Source: Antiquaquibacter metalliresistens (lineage in GTDB: Bacteria; Actinomycetota; Actinomycetes; Actinomycetales; Microbacteriaceae). From it: 64,000 nucleotides of DNA. The notes under the pieces were generated by a model that was not told where the DNA came from, did no database searches, and worked only from the letters and a program-made list of their open reading frames with translations. The stretch lies in the NCBI RefSeq assembly GCF_029211225.1, contig NZ_JARGEM010000005.1, positions 244,431-308,430 on the forward strand. The letters run 5' to 3'. Within the stretch, counting starts at the first letter, position 1; every line of letters begins with the position of its first letter. The translations under genes and the position numbers were made by a program. Shown here piece by piece: positions 8,066-18,094 of this stretch.

Positions 8066-8746
8066 GTGACCGCAACGCTGGTCATCGACCCGCCGCCTGT
8101 GCTGTCGGGCGACCTAGACTTGTCGCTGATGGCTATCGATGATGCTTCCGAAGACGCCCGCGCCAAGCGCGAGCTGTTCGAGGAGCAAGCACTTCCGTAC
8201 ATGGACCAGCTCTACGCGGCGGCGATGCGCATGACGCGCAATCCGTCGGATGCCGCGGACCTGGTGCAGGAGACCTACGTCAAGGCCTTCCAGGCCTTCG
8301 GTCAATTCCAGCAGGGCACCAACCTCAAGGCCTGGTTGTACCGCATCCAGACCAACACGTTCATCAACAACTACCGCAAGAACCAGCGCAACCCCTATCA
8401 GGGCACGATCGACGATCTCGAGGACTGGCAGCTCGGCGGAGCCGAGTCGGTGACCCAGTCGCTGTCGACCCGTTCGGCGGAGGCCGAGGCGATCGACCAC
8501 ATGCCGGACAGCGTCGTGAAGGACGCGCTGCAGGCGATGCCCGAGGATTTCCGGCTCGCCGTCTATTTCGCCGATGTGGAGGGGTTCTCCTACCAGGAGA
8601 TCGCCGACATCATGAAGACCCCGGTCGGCACCGTGATGAGCCGACTGCACCGCGGCCGCCGGTTGCTGCGGGAATCCCTCTCCGACTACGCACGCGAGCG
8701 CGGCATCGGCGCAGCGCCCGCCGCCACCCCTGGGAGCACGACATGA
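8066..8746 (+). CDS. sigH: redox-stress ECF sigma factor, SigH/SigR type
   Basis: A 226-residue group IV sigma factor. Region 2 runs through [20 protein letters not shown] and the following [14 protein letters not shown] to [22 protein letters not shown]. Region 4 includes [20 protein letters not shown] and [12 protein letters not shown]. Both blocks are nearly the same as in mycobacterial SigH. It should direct thioredoxin and other thiol-stress genes. GTG 8066 has an AGGAGG ribosome site five bases upstream, preferred to ATG 8129. The gene is preceded by a promoter of its own class and overlaps its anti-sigma gene by ATGA. Confidence 0.93.
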   Translation: MTATLVIDPPPVLSGDLDLSLMAIDDASEDARAKRELFEEQALPYMDQLYAAAMRMTRNPSDAADLVQETYVKAFQAFGQFQQGTNLKAWLYRIQTNTFINNYRKNQRNPYQGTIDDLEDWQLGGAESVTQSLSTRSAEAEAIDHMPDSVVKDALQAMPEDFRLAVYFADVEGFSYQEIADIMKTPVGTVMSRLHRGRRLLRESLSDYARERGIGAAPAATPGSTT

Positions 8747-8973
8747 CCGACTGCGGTTGCGACAAGGCCAAGGCCGAACTCGAGGAGTATCTGCACCGCG
8801 AGCTCAGCCAGCAGGATTTCGAGGACATCAGCGAGCACCTCGCCGGCTGCGACGACTGCTCGCACGAGCACCTCATCGGCCTCAAGCTCACCATCAAGGT
8901 GCGCCAGGCCTGCCAGGAGAAGGCACCGGACGACCTGCTGATCGCGATCCGCACTCGGCTGGAGAACGCCTAG
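8743..8973 (+). CDS. rsrA: zinc-binding anti-sigma factor, RsrA/RshA type
   Basis: A 76-residue ZAS-family anti-sigma factor. The HX3CX2C zinc motif is His32, Cys36 and Cys39 (HLAGCDDC), and extra N-terminal cysteines at 4 and 6 (DCGCDKAK) can serve as zinc ligand or disulfide partner. In the family, oxidation forms a disulfide, releases zinc and frees the sigma factor. The start codon overlaps the sigH stop (ATGA), so the pair is translationally coupled at a near 1:1 ratio. Confidence 0.93.
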   Translation: MTDCGCDKAKAELEEYLHRELSQQDFEDISEHLAGCDDCSHEHLIGLKLTIKVRQACQEKAPDDLLIAIRTRLENA

Positions 8974-9030
8974 CTCTCGCGGTCACCTAGTGTGGAAGGG
9001 TCCCCTCCCAACCGCACGAAGGAGATCACC

Positions 9031-9798
9031 GTGCCCGAAACCGGCGCCCCGGCGCTTGAGATCCGCGGCCTCGTCAAGCGATTCGGAGCGACGGTGGCGG
9101 TGGATCACCTCGACCTGACGGTGCCGAGCGGATCGTTCTTCGGCCTCGTCGGGCCCAACGGCGCAGGCAAGACCACGACGCTGTCGATCGCGACGGGACT
9201 GCTGCGTCCCGATGAGGGCTCGGTGAGCATCCACGGGCTCGACGTCTGGAGCAATCTCGTCGCGGCCAAGCGGCTCGTCGGCAACCTCAGCGACGGGGTG
9301 CGGCTCTTCGACCGGCTGACCGGCCGCCAGCTCATCACCTACGCGGGTCTGCTGAGCGGGATGCCACGGGCCGTCGTCGACGAGCGCGCCGACGACCTGC
9401 TGCAGCTGCTCGACCTCGAGGGCGCCGCAGGCACGCTCGTGGTCGACTACTCGGCCGGCATGACCAAGAAGATCGCGCTCGCCTGCGCGCTCGTGCACGC
9501 CCCGCAGTTGCTCGTGCTCGACGAGCCCTTCGAGTCGGTGGACCCGGTGTCCGCCGCGAACATCCGCGACATCCTGCACGGCTTCGTCGCATCCGGCGGC
9601 ACGGTGATCGTCTCAAGTCACGTCATGGACCTGGTGCAGCGCATGTGCGACCACGTGGCGGTGATCGCGCAGGGCAGGGTGCTGGCATCCGGCACCACCG
9701 ACGAGGTGCGCGGCGACTCGACGCTCGAAGACCGTTTCGTGCAACTCGTCGGCGGTCGCCGCACGGGGGAGGGGCCGGAGTGGTTGCGACTCTCGTAA
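9031..9798 (+). CDS. ABC transporter ATP-binding protein (exporter type)
   Basis: A 255-residue nucleotide-binding subunit. Walker A is GPNGAGKTT (41-49), Walker B LLVLDEPFES, and the signature YSAGMTKK departs from LSGGQ. The H-loop is SSHVMD. GTG 9031 is chosen because AAGGAG lies six bases upstream; the longer reading from 8992 lacks this. It pairs with the overlapping permease gene that follows. Substrate unknown; family resemblance is to drug or lipid exporters of the CcmA type. Confidence 0.9.
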   Translation: MPETGAPALEIRGLVKRFGATVAVDHLDLTVPSGSFFGLVGPNGAGKTTTLSIATGLLRPDEGSVSIHGLDVWSNLVAAKRLVGNLSDGVRLFDRLTGRQLITYAGLLSGMPRAVVDERADDLLQLLDLEGAAGTLVVDYSAGMTKKIALACALVHAPQLLVLDEPFESVDPVSAANIRDILHGFVASGGTVIVSSHVMDLVQRMCDHVAVIAQGRVLASGTTDEVRGDSTLEDRFVQLVGGRRTGEGPEWLRLS

Positions 9799-11351
9799 GG
9801 CTGCGCTTCGCCCTGTTGGGCAATCAGCTGCGCAAGAGCCCCTGGCAGCTCGTCGCGGTCGTTCTGGGTGGGCTGTACGGCCTGGGGATGCTCGCGCTCG
9901 CCGTCGCCGGTCTGATCGCGCTCGCCTGGGCGCCGATCGAGCTCGCTCGCACCGTCGTCGTGGTCGCCGGCGCCGCGGTCATCTTCGGCTGGACCGTGAT
10001 CCCGGCGCTCACGTCCGGCATCGACCAGACCGTCGACCCCGCGCGTCTGGCGCCGTTCCCGATCCCCATCAACACGTTGCTGCTGGCCCTTGCGGTCAGC
10101 GGGGTGCTCGGCATCCCCGGCATCATCACCACGCTCGCCGCGTTCGCCACCGTCGGCACTTGGATACTGCACCCGCTTGCGGCGCTCGCCGCGATCGTGT
10201 GCTCGGCGATCGGCGTGCTCACCGCCGTCGTCGGCTCACGGATGCTCGTGGCGCTCGCAAGCCGCATCGGCGCCGGCCGCCGGGCCCGCGAGGCCAGGAC
10301 GCTGCTGGTGATCATCCCGCTCGTGCTGCTCGGGCCGATCATCCTGGGGGTCACGGAACTGCTGCGCGGCGTCGCGGACGTGCTGCCGCGGGTGGCGGAA
10401 ATCGTCTCGCTCACGCCGTTCGGCGCCATCTGGGCGGTGCCCGCCGACGTGGCATCCGGCGACCTCGGACGCGCCGGGATCGAGTTCCTCATCGGCATCG
10501 CGACGCTCGGCGTCTTCGTGCTGCTGTGGCGTTGGGGACTCGCGAGGGCACTCGAGCGCCCGGCGCGAGAGCGGTCGACGGCGCGGAGCGGACGCGGGGC
10601 CGGCCTCTTCGACGTGTTCCCCGGCACGCCGACCGGTGCGGTCGCCGCCCGGGCGCTCACCTATTGGATCCGCGATCCGCGCTATGCCCAATCCCTGATC
10701 AGCGTGCCTCTCGTGCCGCTGCTCATCGTCTTCTACGGGGGACTGGGCGGCAACCTGGGCGCGCTCACCTGGGTCGGTCCGGTCGTCGCGACGCTGCTCG
10801 CGCTCTCGATCTACACCGATGTCTCCTACGACAACACGGCCTTCGCCCTGCACCTGCAGACCGGCGTGAGCGGGCGGGCTGACCGCGCTGGTCGCGTCAT
10901 CGCGCTCGCGACCTTCGCCGTGCCCGTCTCGCTGCTGCTGACCGTGGCCTCCGTCGCGGTCACGGGCACCTGGCCGCTGCTGCCGGGCCTGCTCGGCATC
11001 ACGGTGGGCGTGCTGCTCACGGGCTTCGGCATCTCCTCGGCCATCTCCGGCTGGTTCACCTTCGCGGTGCCGGCGCCCGGCGAGAGCCCGTTCAGGTCCA
11101 AGCCCGGCGGCGGTTTCAGCCTGATGCTGTCGATGATCGCCTGCTGGTCGGCACTGCTCGTGCTCGCGCTGCCAGAACTCGTGCTCGCCATCGTCGGGTT
11201 CGCGACCGGACAGGCGCTCTACGGCTACCTGTCGATCGTGGTCGCACTCCTGGTCGGCGGCACGGTGCTCGTCATCGGCGTACGGGTCGGCGGTCGGATC
11301 CTCGATCGACGAGGACCCGACCTGCTGAGCCAGTTGCAGCGCCAGAAGTGA
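9780..11351 (+). CDS. ABC transporter permease, large membrane subunit
   Basis: A 523-residue protein with about 12 predicted membrane segments, the first two near residues 22-70 (LVAVVLGGLYGLGMLALAVA). It starts at GTG within the 3' end of the ATPase gene (19-bp overlap), preceded by a GGGGAGGGG purine run that can act as ribosome site. The N-terminal LRFALLGNQLRKSPWQ block precedes the first helix, as in actinobacterial two-gene ABC exporters. Substrate not predictable from sequence. Confidence 0.88.
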   Translation: MVATLVRLRFALLGNQLRKSPWQLVAVVLGGLYGLGMLALAVAGLIALAWAPIELARTVVVVAGAAVIFGWTVIPALTSGIDQTVDPARLAPFPIPINTLLLALAVSGVLGIPGIITTLAAFATVGTWILHPLAALAAIVCSAIGVLTAVVGSRMLVALASRIGAGRRAREARTLLVIIPLVLLGPIILGVTELLRGVADVLPRVAEIVSLTPFGAIWAVPADVASGDLGRAGIEFLIGIATLGVFVLLWRWGLARALERPARERSTARSGRGAGLFDVFPGTPTGAVAARALTYWIRDPRYAQSLISVPLVPLLIVFYGGLGGNLGALTWVGPVVATLLALSIYTDVSYDNTAFALHLQTGVSGRADRAGRVIALATFAVPVSLLLTVASVAVTGTWPLLPGLLGITVGVLLTGFGISSAISGWFTFAVPAPGESPFRSKPGGGFSLMLSMIACWSALLVLALPELVLAIVGFATGQALYGYLSIVVALLVGGTVLVIGVRVGGRILDRRGPDLLSQLQRQK

Positions 11352-11364
11352 TGCCGCGCGTTCG

Positions 11365-14300
11365 CTAGGGCTGGCTGAGGGCGCGCTCGATCAGGTCGGC
11401 CTGCTCCTGAGCGCTGCGCTTCGACGAGCCGGTCGCGGGCGAAGCGGATGCCGGTCGCGAGGCGACCTTCACCGTGCGGCCCTGGAGGTACTTGGCCAGC
11501 TCGAGGCAGATGAACGGCCACGCGCCCTGGTTCTCCGGCTCGTCCTGCGTCCACACCAGGTCCGCGTTCGGGTACTGGGCGAGCGCGGCGTTGACCTCGT
11601 GCACGGGCAGCGGGTAGTACTGCTCGAGGCGCACGACCGCGACATCCGTGATCTCGCGCTTGGCGAGCTCGCCGACGATGTCGTAGTAGATCTTGCCCGA
11701 AGTCAGCAGCACCCGGCGCACGGCGGCCTTGTCGGTGACCCGGTTGTCGTCGATCACCGGTTCGAAGCGGCCGCTCGTGAAGTCCGCGACCTCGCTCGTG
11801 GCGCCGCGCAGACGCAGCATCGCCTTCGGGGTGAAGACGATGAGCGGACGCCGCGGACGCGCGTAGGCCTGGCGGCGCAGCAGGTGGAAGTACGACGCCG
11901 GGGTTGACGGCCGCGCAACGGTCATGTTGTCCTCGGCGCACAGCTGCAGGTAGCGCTCGATGCGGGCGGAGGAGTGGTCGGGGCCCTGGCCCTCGTAGCC
12001 GTGCGGCAGCAGCAGCACGACGCTCGAGCGCTGGCCCCACTTCTGCTCGGCCGAGGAGATGAACTCGTCGATCACGCTCTGTGCGCCGTTGGCGAAGTCG
12101 CCGAACTGCGCCTCCCACAGCACGAGGGCGTCGGCGCGCTCCACCGAGTAGCCGTACTCGAAGCCCATCGCCGCGTACTCGCTCAGCAGGGAGTCGTAGA
12201 TCCAGAACCGCGCCTGGGACTCGGAGAGGTTCGCCAGCGGAAGCCACTCCTGGCCGTTCTCGCGGTCGTGCAGCACGGCGTGGCGTTGCACGAAGGTGCC
12301 GCGCCGCGAGTCCTGACCGGCCATGCGCACTGGCGTGCCCTCGACGAGCAGCGATCCGAAGGCCAGCAGTTCGCCGAAGCCCCAGTCGATGCCGCCGTTG
12401 CGGCTCATGTCGAGGCGCTTCTTCAGCAGGGCCTGCAGCTTGTTGTGCACCGTGAAGCCGGCGGGCGGGTTGTCGTGCGCGTCGCCGATGAGGCGGATGA
12501 CGGACTCGTCGACCCCGGTGCTCGCCGGCTCGCCGACGCCCTCACCCTGCTGGGACTCCGGCTTCTCGAGGTCGGCGACGCTCTCGCCGGTGATGATCGG
12601 CATCGACCCGGTCTGCGCGGCATGGGTCTCGGCGAACGCGCGCTCCAGCTTGTCCTGGAAGTCGCGGTGGCTCGCCTCGTACTCCTCCTGCGTGATGTCG
12701 CCGCGACCGACGAGGGCCTCGGTGTACAGGGTGCGCACGGAGCGCTTGGCCTCGATGAGGTTGTACATCAGCGGCTGGGTCATCGAGGGGTCGTCGCCCT
12801 CGTTGTGCCCACGGCGTCGGTAGCAGACGAGGTCGATCACGACATCGCGGTGGAACTGCTGGCGATACGCGAATGCGAGTTCCGCGACGCGCACGACGGC
12901 CTCGGGGTCGTCGCCGTTGACGTGGAAGATCGGCGCCTGGATGGTCTTGGCGACATCCGTGGAGTAGGTCGAGGTGTGGCCCTCGGCCGGCGGCGTCGTG
13001 AAGCCGACCTGGTTGTTGATGTTCACGTGCACCGTGCCGCCCGTGCGGTAGGCCCGCAGCTGCGACATCTGCAGGATCTCGACCACGATGCCCTGGCCGC
13101 TCATCGCGGCGTCGCCGTGCACCATGATCGGCAGCACGGTGAACGAGCCGATGGGGCGCCGATCCTGCTTGGCCCGCACGATGCCCTCGAGCACGCCGTC
13201 GACGGCCTCGAGGTGGGAGGGGTTCGCCGCCAGGTAGACCGGGATCTGCTGGCCGCCGGGCGCCGTGAAGGTGCCCTCGGTGCCCAGGTGGTACTTGACG
13301 TCACCGGAGCCCTGCACCGTCTTCGGGTCCTGCGTGCCCTCGAACTCCCGGAACACCTGGCCGTAGGTCTTGCCGGCGATGTTGGTGAGCACGCTCAGGC
13401 GACCGCGGTGGGCCATGCCGATCGCGACCTCCTCGAGGTTCTCCTCCGCGGCGCGCTGGATGACGGCATCCAGCAGGGCGATCGTGGACTCGCCGCCCTC
13501 GAGACTGAAGCGCTTCTGGCCGACGTACTTGGTCTGCAGGAAGGTTTCGAACGCCTCCGCCTCGTTGAGCTTGCCGAGGATGCGCAGCTGCGTGTCCTTC
13601 TCGGGCTTGGAGTACTTCTGCTCGACGTGCTCCTGGATCCAGCGACGCTGCTCCGGGTCGGCGATGTGCATGTACTCGATGCCGATGGTGCGGCAGTAGG
13701 AATCGCGCAGCACCCCGAGGATGTCGCGCAGCAGTGCGGTGCGGCGACCGGCGAAACCGCCGGTGACGAACTCGCGGTCCAGATCCCAGAAGGTCAGGCC
13801 GTGGCTGGAGATGTCGAGGTCGGGGTGGGAACGCTGCCGGTACTCGAGCGGGTCGGTGTCGGCCATGAGGTGACCGCGCACGCGGAACGCGTTGATCAGC
13901 TCCTGCACCCGGGAGGTCTTGTCGATGTTGTCGGCGAGGTCGACGCTGATGTCGGCGGCCCAGTGGATCGGGTCGTACGGGATGCGCAGAGCCGCGAAGA
14001 TGTCCTCGTAGAAGTGGCGCTCGCCGATGAGCAGCTCGTGCACCTTCTTGAGGAACTCGCCCGAGCCCGCGCCCTGGATGACGCGGTGGTCGTACGTGCT
14101 CGTGAGGGTGATCGTCTTGCCGATCGCGAGATCGGCGAGGGTCTTCGGGCTCGCGCCCTGGAACTCGGCGGGGTACTCGAGCGCGCCGGCGCCGACGATG
14201 GTGCCGGCGCCCTTCATGAGGCGCGGCACGGAGTGCACGGTGCCGATGCCGCCGGGGTTGGTCAGCGAGATGGTGTTGCCGGCGTAGTCGGCGGCGGTGA

Positions 14301-15129
14301 GCTTGTTCGCACGACCGCGGGCGACCACGTCTTCGTAGGCGACGAGGAATTCCGCGAAGCCCATCGTGTCGCAGCGCTTGATGCCCGGCACCACGAGGGC
14401 GCGCGTGCCGTCCGGCTTGGGGATGTCGATCGCGATGCCGAGATTGATGTGCGCCGGCGTGACCACGGAGGGCTTGCCGTCGATCTCGTCGTAGTAGACG
14501 TTCTGGCTCGGGAACTCCTTGAGCGTCTGCACGATCGCCCACGCGATGAGGTGGGTGAACGAGACCTTGCCACCCCGCGCCCGCTTCAGGTGGTTGTTGA
14601 TCACGATGCGGTTGTCGATCATGAGCTTCGCCGGCACGGTGCGCACACTCGTCGCGGTGGGCACGGCGAGCGAGGCATCCATGTTGGCGGCGAGGGACTT
14701 GGCGGCGCCCTTGAGCACCGCCACCTCGTTCTCGGGCTCGGCGACCGGCGCATCCGCCGCGGCCGCGATCGGCGTCGTCGCCGGGGCCTCCGCGGGGATC
14801 GGCTGCGGCTTGGCCTGCACAGAGGTGGTCTTGGCGATCGGGGTGCTGCCGCTCGGCGCGGGGGCCGGTTCCGCGACCGTCTCGGGAGCCGCGGCGATCA
14901 CCTCGGGAATCTGCGGCTCACCGCCGCCGGTGGCGTCGTCGCCCGCCGGCGCCGCGGGGAGTGCTCCCTCGGTGCGCTGATAGTGCTCGAGCGTCGGCCA
15001 CCAGGACTCGTCTACCGAGTTCTTGTCCTGGAGGTACCGCTCGTACATCTCGTCAACGAGCCACTCATTGGCTCCGAACTCGCCCGACGAATCGCCCTCG
15101 GGCGCGATTCCGGTCACTTGGCTCGACAC
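11365..15129 (-). CDS. kgd: multifunctional 2-oxoglutarate decarboxylase / dehydrogenase E1o-E2o
   Basis: A 1254-residue Kgd/OdhA-type enzyme of the TCA cycle, close to the usual length of about 1230. The N-terminal FGANEWLVDEMYERYLQD helix is followed by an Ala/Pro linker, then an E2-type acyltransferase domain (STYDHRVIQGAGSGEFLKK) without lipoyl domain, then the ThDP-dependent E1 domain (AIGMAHRGRLSVL, HGDAAMSGQG, MAGQDSRRGTFVQRHA). The E2 HxxxDG motif reads HRVIQG. GTG 15129 gives VSSQVTG; the frame continues open upstream but through other genes. In this family GarA/OdhI regulates activity; no such gene is seen here. Confidence 0.96.
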   Translation of the reverse strand: MSSQVTGIAPEGDSSGEFGANEWLVDEMYERYLQDKNSVDESWWPTLEHYQRTEGALPAAPAGDDATGGGEPQIPEVIAAAPETVAEPAPAPSGSTPIAKTTSVQAKPQPIPAEAPATTPIAAAADAPVAEPENEVAVLKGAAKSLAANMDASLAVPTATSVRTVPAKLMIDNRIVINNHLKRARGGKVSFTHLIAWAIVQTLKEFPSQNVYYDEIDGKPSVVTPAHINLGIAIDIPKPDGTRALVVPGIKRCDTMGFAEFLVAYEDVVARGRANKLTAADYAGNTISLTNPGGIGTVHSVPRLMKGAGTIVGAGALEYPAEFQGASPKTLADLAIGKTITLTSTYDHRVIQGAGSGEFLKKVHELLIGERHFYEDIFAALRIPYDPIHWAADISVDLADNIDKTSRVQELINAFRVRGHLMADTDPLEYRQRSHPDLDISSHGLTFWDLDREFVTGGFAGRRTALLRDILGVLRDSYCRTIGIEYMHIADPEQRRWIQEHVEQKYSKPEKDTQLRILGKLNEAEAFETFLQTKYVGQKRFSLEGGESTIALLDAVIQRAAEENLEEVAIGMAHRGRLSVLTNIAGKTYGQVFREFEGTQDPKTVQGSGDVKYHLGTEGTFTAPGGQQIPVYLAANPSHLEAVDGVLEGIVRAKQDRRPIGSFTVLPIMVHGDAAMSGQGIVVEILQMSQLRAYRTGGTVHVNINNQVGFTTPPAEGHTSTYSTDVAKTIQAPIFHVNGDDPEAVVRVAELAFAYRQQFHRDVVIDLVCYRRRGHNEGDDPSMTQPLMYNLIEAKRSVRTLYTEALVGRGDITQEEYEASHRDFQDKLERAFAETHAAQTGSMPIITGESVADLEKPESQQGEGVGEPASTGVDESVIRLIGDAHDNPPAGFTVHNKLQALLKKRLDMSRNGGIDWGFGELLAFGSLLVEGTPVRMAGQDSRRGTFVQRHAVLHDRENGQEWLPLANLSESQARFWIYDSLLSEYAAMGFEYGYSVERADALVLWEAQFGDFANGAQSVIDEFISSAEQKWGQRSSVVLLLPHGYEGQGPDHSSARIERYLQLCAEDNMTVARPSTPASYFHLLRRQAYARPRRPLIVFTPKAMLRLRGATSEVADFTSGRFEPVIDDNRVTDKAAVRRVLLTSGKIYYDIVGELAKREITDVAVVRLEQYYPLPVHEVNAALAQYPNADLVWTQDEPENQGAWPFICLELAKYLQGRTVKVASRPASASPATGSSKRSAQEQADLIERALSQP

Positions 15130-15264
15130 AGCCGACCGCCCACTTTCAGTTCTGGTTTGCGACGCCGGTCCGATACGGCCCGGGCCTGGAGTTACGCCGC
15201 CGTCAAGCTTAATCGGTATCCCAGTTGGATGCTCGTCTGCGGCCGGGAAGATAGCGTTAAATTC

Positions 15265-16704
15265 ATGCGATTCTATGAGACCGCCCCCACGCACGACCTG
15301 ACCTACTCCGACGTCTTTCTCGTGCCGTCGCGATCCGCGGTCACCAGCCGGTTGGACGTGTCGCTCGCACCGCAGGACGGCACCGGGGCGAGCATCCCGA
15401 TCGTGTCGGCGAACATGAACTCGGTGACCGGTCCCCGGCTGGCCGCGACGCTCGCTCGCCGGGGCGGGCTCGGCGTGCTGCCGCAGGACATGCACCCGCA
15501 AGACCTGGATGCAGCGATCCGGTGGGTGAAGGCCCAACCCGTCGCCTTCGACGCGGCCGTCGAGCTCCCGCCGTCCGCGACCGTGCGGGACGCGCTCGCG
15601 CTGCTGCCGGCGATCGCCGGCCACGGCATCGTGGTCAACGACGAGCACGGCGCGCTGCTCGGCGTGATCGAGGCCGACCGCCTCGGCACGGCGCTGCGGG
15701 ATGCTCCGCTCGGCGACCTGCTCGGCGGGCGGCTCGCCGCGATCGAGGCCGACGACGTCGACGGCCCCCGTGCCGCATTCGACCTCATGGTGGCCGCCGA
15801 TCTGCAGTTCGCGCCCGTGCTGCGCGACGGCAAGGTCATCGGCACCCTGAGCCGCACGAGCGCCCTGCGCTCGACGCTCTACCAGCCCGCCGTCGACGCG
15901 CAGGGCCGGCTGATCGTGGCCGCCGCGATCGGCATCAACGGCGATGTCGCGACCAAGGCGCGCGCGATCGTGGAGGCCGGCGCCGACGTGCTCGTGATCG
16001 ACACCGCCCACGGACATCAGGACGGCATGGTGCGGGCGATCGCCGCCGTCGCCGCTCTCGACCTCGGCGTGCCGATCGTCGCGGGCAACGTGGTGACCGC
16101 CGAAGCCGTCCGCGACCTCGTCGGCGCGGGCGCCACGATCGTGAAGGTCGGGGTCGGGCCCGGTGCGATGTGCACGACGCGCATGATGACGGCGGTCGGC
16201 CGTCCGCAGTTCTCGGCGGTGCTCGAGACCGCAGAGACCGCGCGGGGTCTCGGCGCCCACGTCTGGGCGGATGGCGGGGTGCGCTATCCGAGAGACGTCG
16301 CGCTCGCCCTCGCGGCGGGTGCGGCATCCGTGATGATCGGGTCGTGGTTCGCGGGAACCATCGAGGCGCCGGGCACGCTCGCGCTCGACGAGACGGGCCG
16401 CGCGTACAAGGAGAGCTGGGGCATGGCCTCGACGAAGGCCGTGAAGGAGCGCTTCGACCGGCTCGACGCCTACGAGCTCGCGCGCAAGACCCTCTTCGCG
16501 GAGGGCATCTCGAGCTCGCGGATCTATCTCGACCCGCTGCGACCCTCGCTGGAGGACCTGCTCGACATGATCACCTCCGGCGTGCGCAGTTCGCTGAGCT
16601 ACGCGGGGGCCACGGACCTCGCCGAGTTCCACGACCGGGCGCTGGTCGGCATCCAATCGGCCGCGGGGTACGAGGAAGGCAAGGCGCTGCCGGTCTCGTG
16701 GTGA
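15265..16704 (+). CDS. guaB1: GuaB1-type IMPDH/GMP reductase family protein
   Basis: A 479-residue TIM-barrel protein with an inserted pair of CBS domains at about 97-205. The catalytic loop is GVGPGAMCTTRM with Cys303; the NAD(P) region is IDTAHGHQDG. Actinobacteria carry several IMPDH paralogues, and the GuaB1 group in mycobacteria has GMP reductase activity rather than IMP dehydrogenase activity, so GMP salvage to IMP is the likely role. The CBS pair would be the nucleotide-sensing module. TAGCGT at 15252-15257 ends 7 nt before ATG, a leaderless arrangement. It is divergent from kgd. Confidence 0.9.
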   Translation: MRFYETAPTHDLTYSDVFLVPSRSAVTSRLDVSLAPQDGTGASIPIVSANMNSVTGPRLAATLARRGGLGVLPQDMHPQDLDAAIRWVKAQPVAFDAAVELPPSATVRDALALLPAIAGHGIVVNDEHGALLGVIEADRLGTALRDAPLGDLLGGRLAAIEADDVDGPRAAFDLMVAADLQFAPVLRDGKVIGTLSRTSALRSTLYQPAVDAQGRLIVAAAIGINGDVATKARAIVEAGADVLVIDTAHGHQDGMVRAIAAVAALDLGVPIVAGNVVTAEAVRDLVGAGATIVKVGVGPGAMCTTRMMTAVGRPQFSAVLETAETARGLGAHVWADGGVRYPRDVALALAAGAASVMIGSWFAGTIEAPGTLALDETGRAYKESWGMASTKAVKERFDRLDAYELARKTLFAEGISSSRIYLDPLRPSLEDLLDMITSGVRSSLSYAGATDLAEFHDRALVGIQSAAGYEEGKALPVSW

Positions 16705-16762
16705 GGTTCTGCCACTAGACTCGGGCCAACGATGGACGACCCTCCCAGTAGACGCCCTGCCC

Positions 16763-18094
16763 GTGGTGGCCGCGATGTATGAGTGGATCATGCTCGCGGT
16801 CGGGGTCGTGCTGACCATCGGCACGGGCTTCTTCGTCGCCAGCGAGTTCGCGCTCGTCAATCTCGACCGCTCCGAGCTCGAGGCCAGGCAGGCGCGCGGC
16901 GAGCGGCATCTCGGTGTCGTGATCGGTGCGCTCAAGCGCACGTCGACGCACCTCTCCAGCGCCCAGCTCGGCATCACGCTGACCACCCTGCTCACCGGGT
17001 ACACGCTCGAGCCTGCCCTGAGCGTCTGGCTCGCGCCCCTGTTCACCGCGATCGGCGTCTCCGGTGCCGTCGCCTCGGTGATCGCGACGATCGTCGCGGT
17101 CACGCTGGCCACGCTGCTGTCGATGATCGTCGGCGAACTCGTGCCCAAGAACCTCGCGCTGTCGATCCCGCGTGCGGTCGGCAAGGTGGTGATTCCGTTC
17201 CAGGTGGCGTTCACGGCGGTGTTCCGGCCCGCGGTCGCGCTCCTGAACAACTCGGCCAACGGCATCCTGCGACTGTTCGGCATCGAACCGAAGGAGGAGC
17301 TCTCGGGCGCGCGCACAGCGGAGGAACTCACCTCGCTGGTGCGGCGCTCGGCGAGCGAGGGCGCGCTCGAGTCGGACACCGCGACGCTGCTGGCGCGCAC
17401 CCTGGCCTTCTCCGACCACACCGCGCAAGACGTCATGACGCCGCGTCCGAGCCTGGCGACGGTCGGTCGTCTCGATGTTGCACAGGACGTCATTGACCTC
17501 GCCCGCCGCACCGGCCTCTCGCGCTTCCCGGTGATCGACGACGGCATCGACGACGTGGTGGGTCTCGTGCACGTCAAGCAGGCGGTGGCCGTGCCGCACG
17601 AGAAGCGAGCCGAGGTCCCGGTCTCTGCCCTGCAGTCGGATGCCCTGCGCGTGCCTGAGACCATGAAGCTCGACACCCTGCTCGCCGAGCTCCGCGGCCG
17701 CGGATACCAGATGGCAGTGGTGGTGGACGAGTACGGCGGCACCGCGGGGGTCGCGACCCTCGAAGACCTCGTCGAAGAGCTCGTCGGCGAGGTCTCCGAC
17801 GAGCACGATCGCCGCAAGGCCGACGTCGTGCGATCCAGGGACTGGTTCACGTTCCCCGGCATCCTGCGTCCTGACGAACTGCTGGAGCGCACCGGCGTCG
17901 CCGTTCCGGAGGAGGGGCCGTACGAGACCGTGGCCGGCTGGATCATGAGCGAGCTCGGCAGGCTGCCCGCCGTCGGCGACGAGCTGGTCGCCGAGCACGG
18001 CGTGTTCCGCATCGAGCGTCTCGACGGTCGTCGCATCGACCGGGTGCGCTACACCCCACGCCCCGAGGCGTCCGCGGAAGGCGGTGACGCCTGA
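16763..18094 (+). CDS. DUF21-CBS membrane protein (CNNM/CorC family), first of pair
   Basis: A 443-residue protein with an N-terminal DUF21 domain of about four helices (MLAVGVVLTIGTGFFVASEF, then GELVPKNLALS), a CBS pair at about 210-330 (DVMTPRPSLATVGRL, VVVDEYGGTAGVATLEDLVE) and a C-terminal CorC_HlyC domain. Family members take part in Mg2+ or Co2+ efflux. ATG 16775 is an alternative start 12 bp in. The second copy follows with TGATG overlap, so the two probably form a heteromeric complex. Confidence 0.9.
   Translation: MVAAMYEWIMLAVGVVLTIGTGFFVASEFALVNLDRSELEARQARGERHLGVVIGALKRTSTHLSSAQLGITLTTLLTGYTLEPALSVWLAPLFTAIGVSGAVASVIATIVAVTLATLLSMIVGELVPKNLALSIPRAVGKVVIPFQVAFTAVFRPAVALLNNSANGILRLFGIEPKEELSGARTAEELTSLVRRSASEGALESDTATLLARTLAFSDHTAQDVMTPRPSLATVGRLDVAQDVIDLARRTGLSRFPVIDDGIDDVVGLVHVKQAVAVPHEKRAEVPVSALQSDALRVPETMKLDTLLAELRGRGYQMAVVVDEYGGTAGVATLEDLVEELVGEVSDEHDRRKADVVRSRDWFTFPGILRPDELLERTGVAVPEEGPYETVAGWIMSELGRLPAVGDELVAEHGVFRIERLDGRRIDRVRYTPRPEASAEGGDA

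Noticed and set aside
11974..15264. Plus-strand open frame antisense to kgd, joined to guaB1
   Set aside because: Low-complexity residues and no domain; the true guaB1 start at 15265 has its own -10 hexamer.
15130..18036. Open frame extending the kgd reading frame by about 970 codons upstream
   Set aside because: It runs antisense through guaB1 and the first DUF21-CBS gene and has no motif; high GC keeps antisense frames open.
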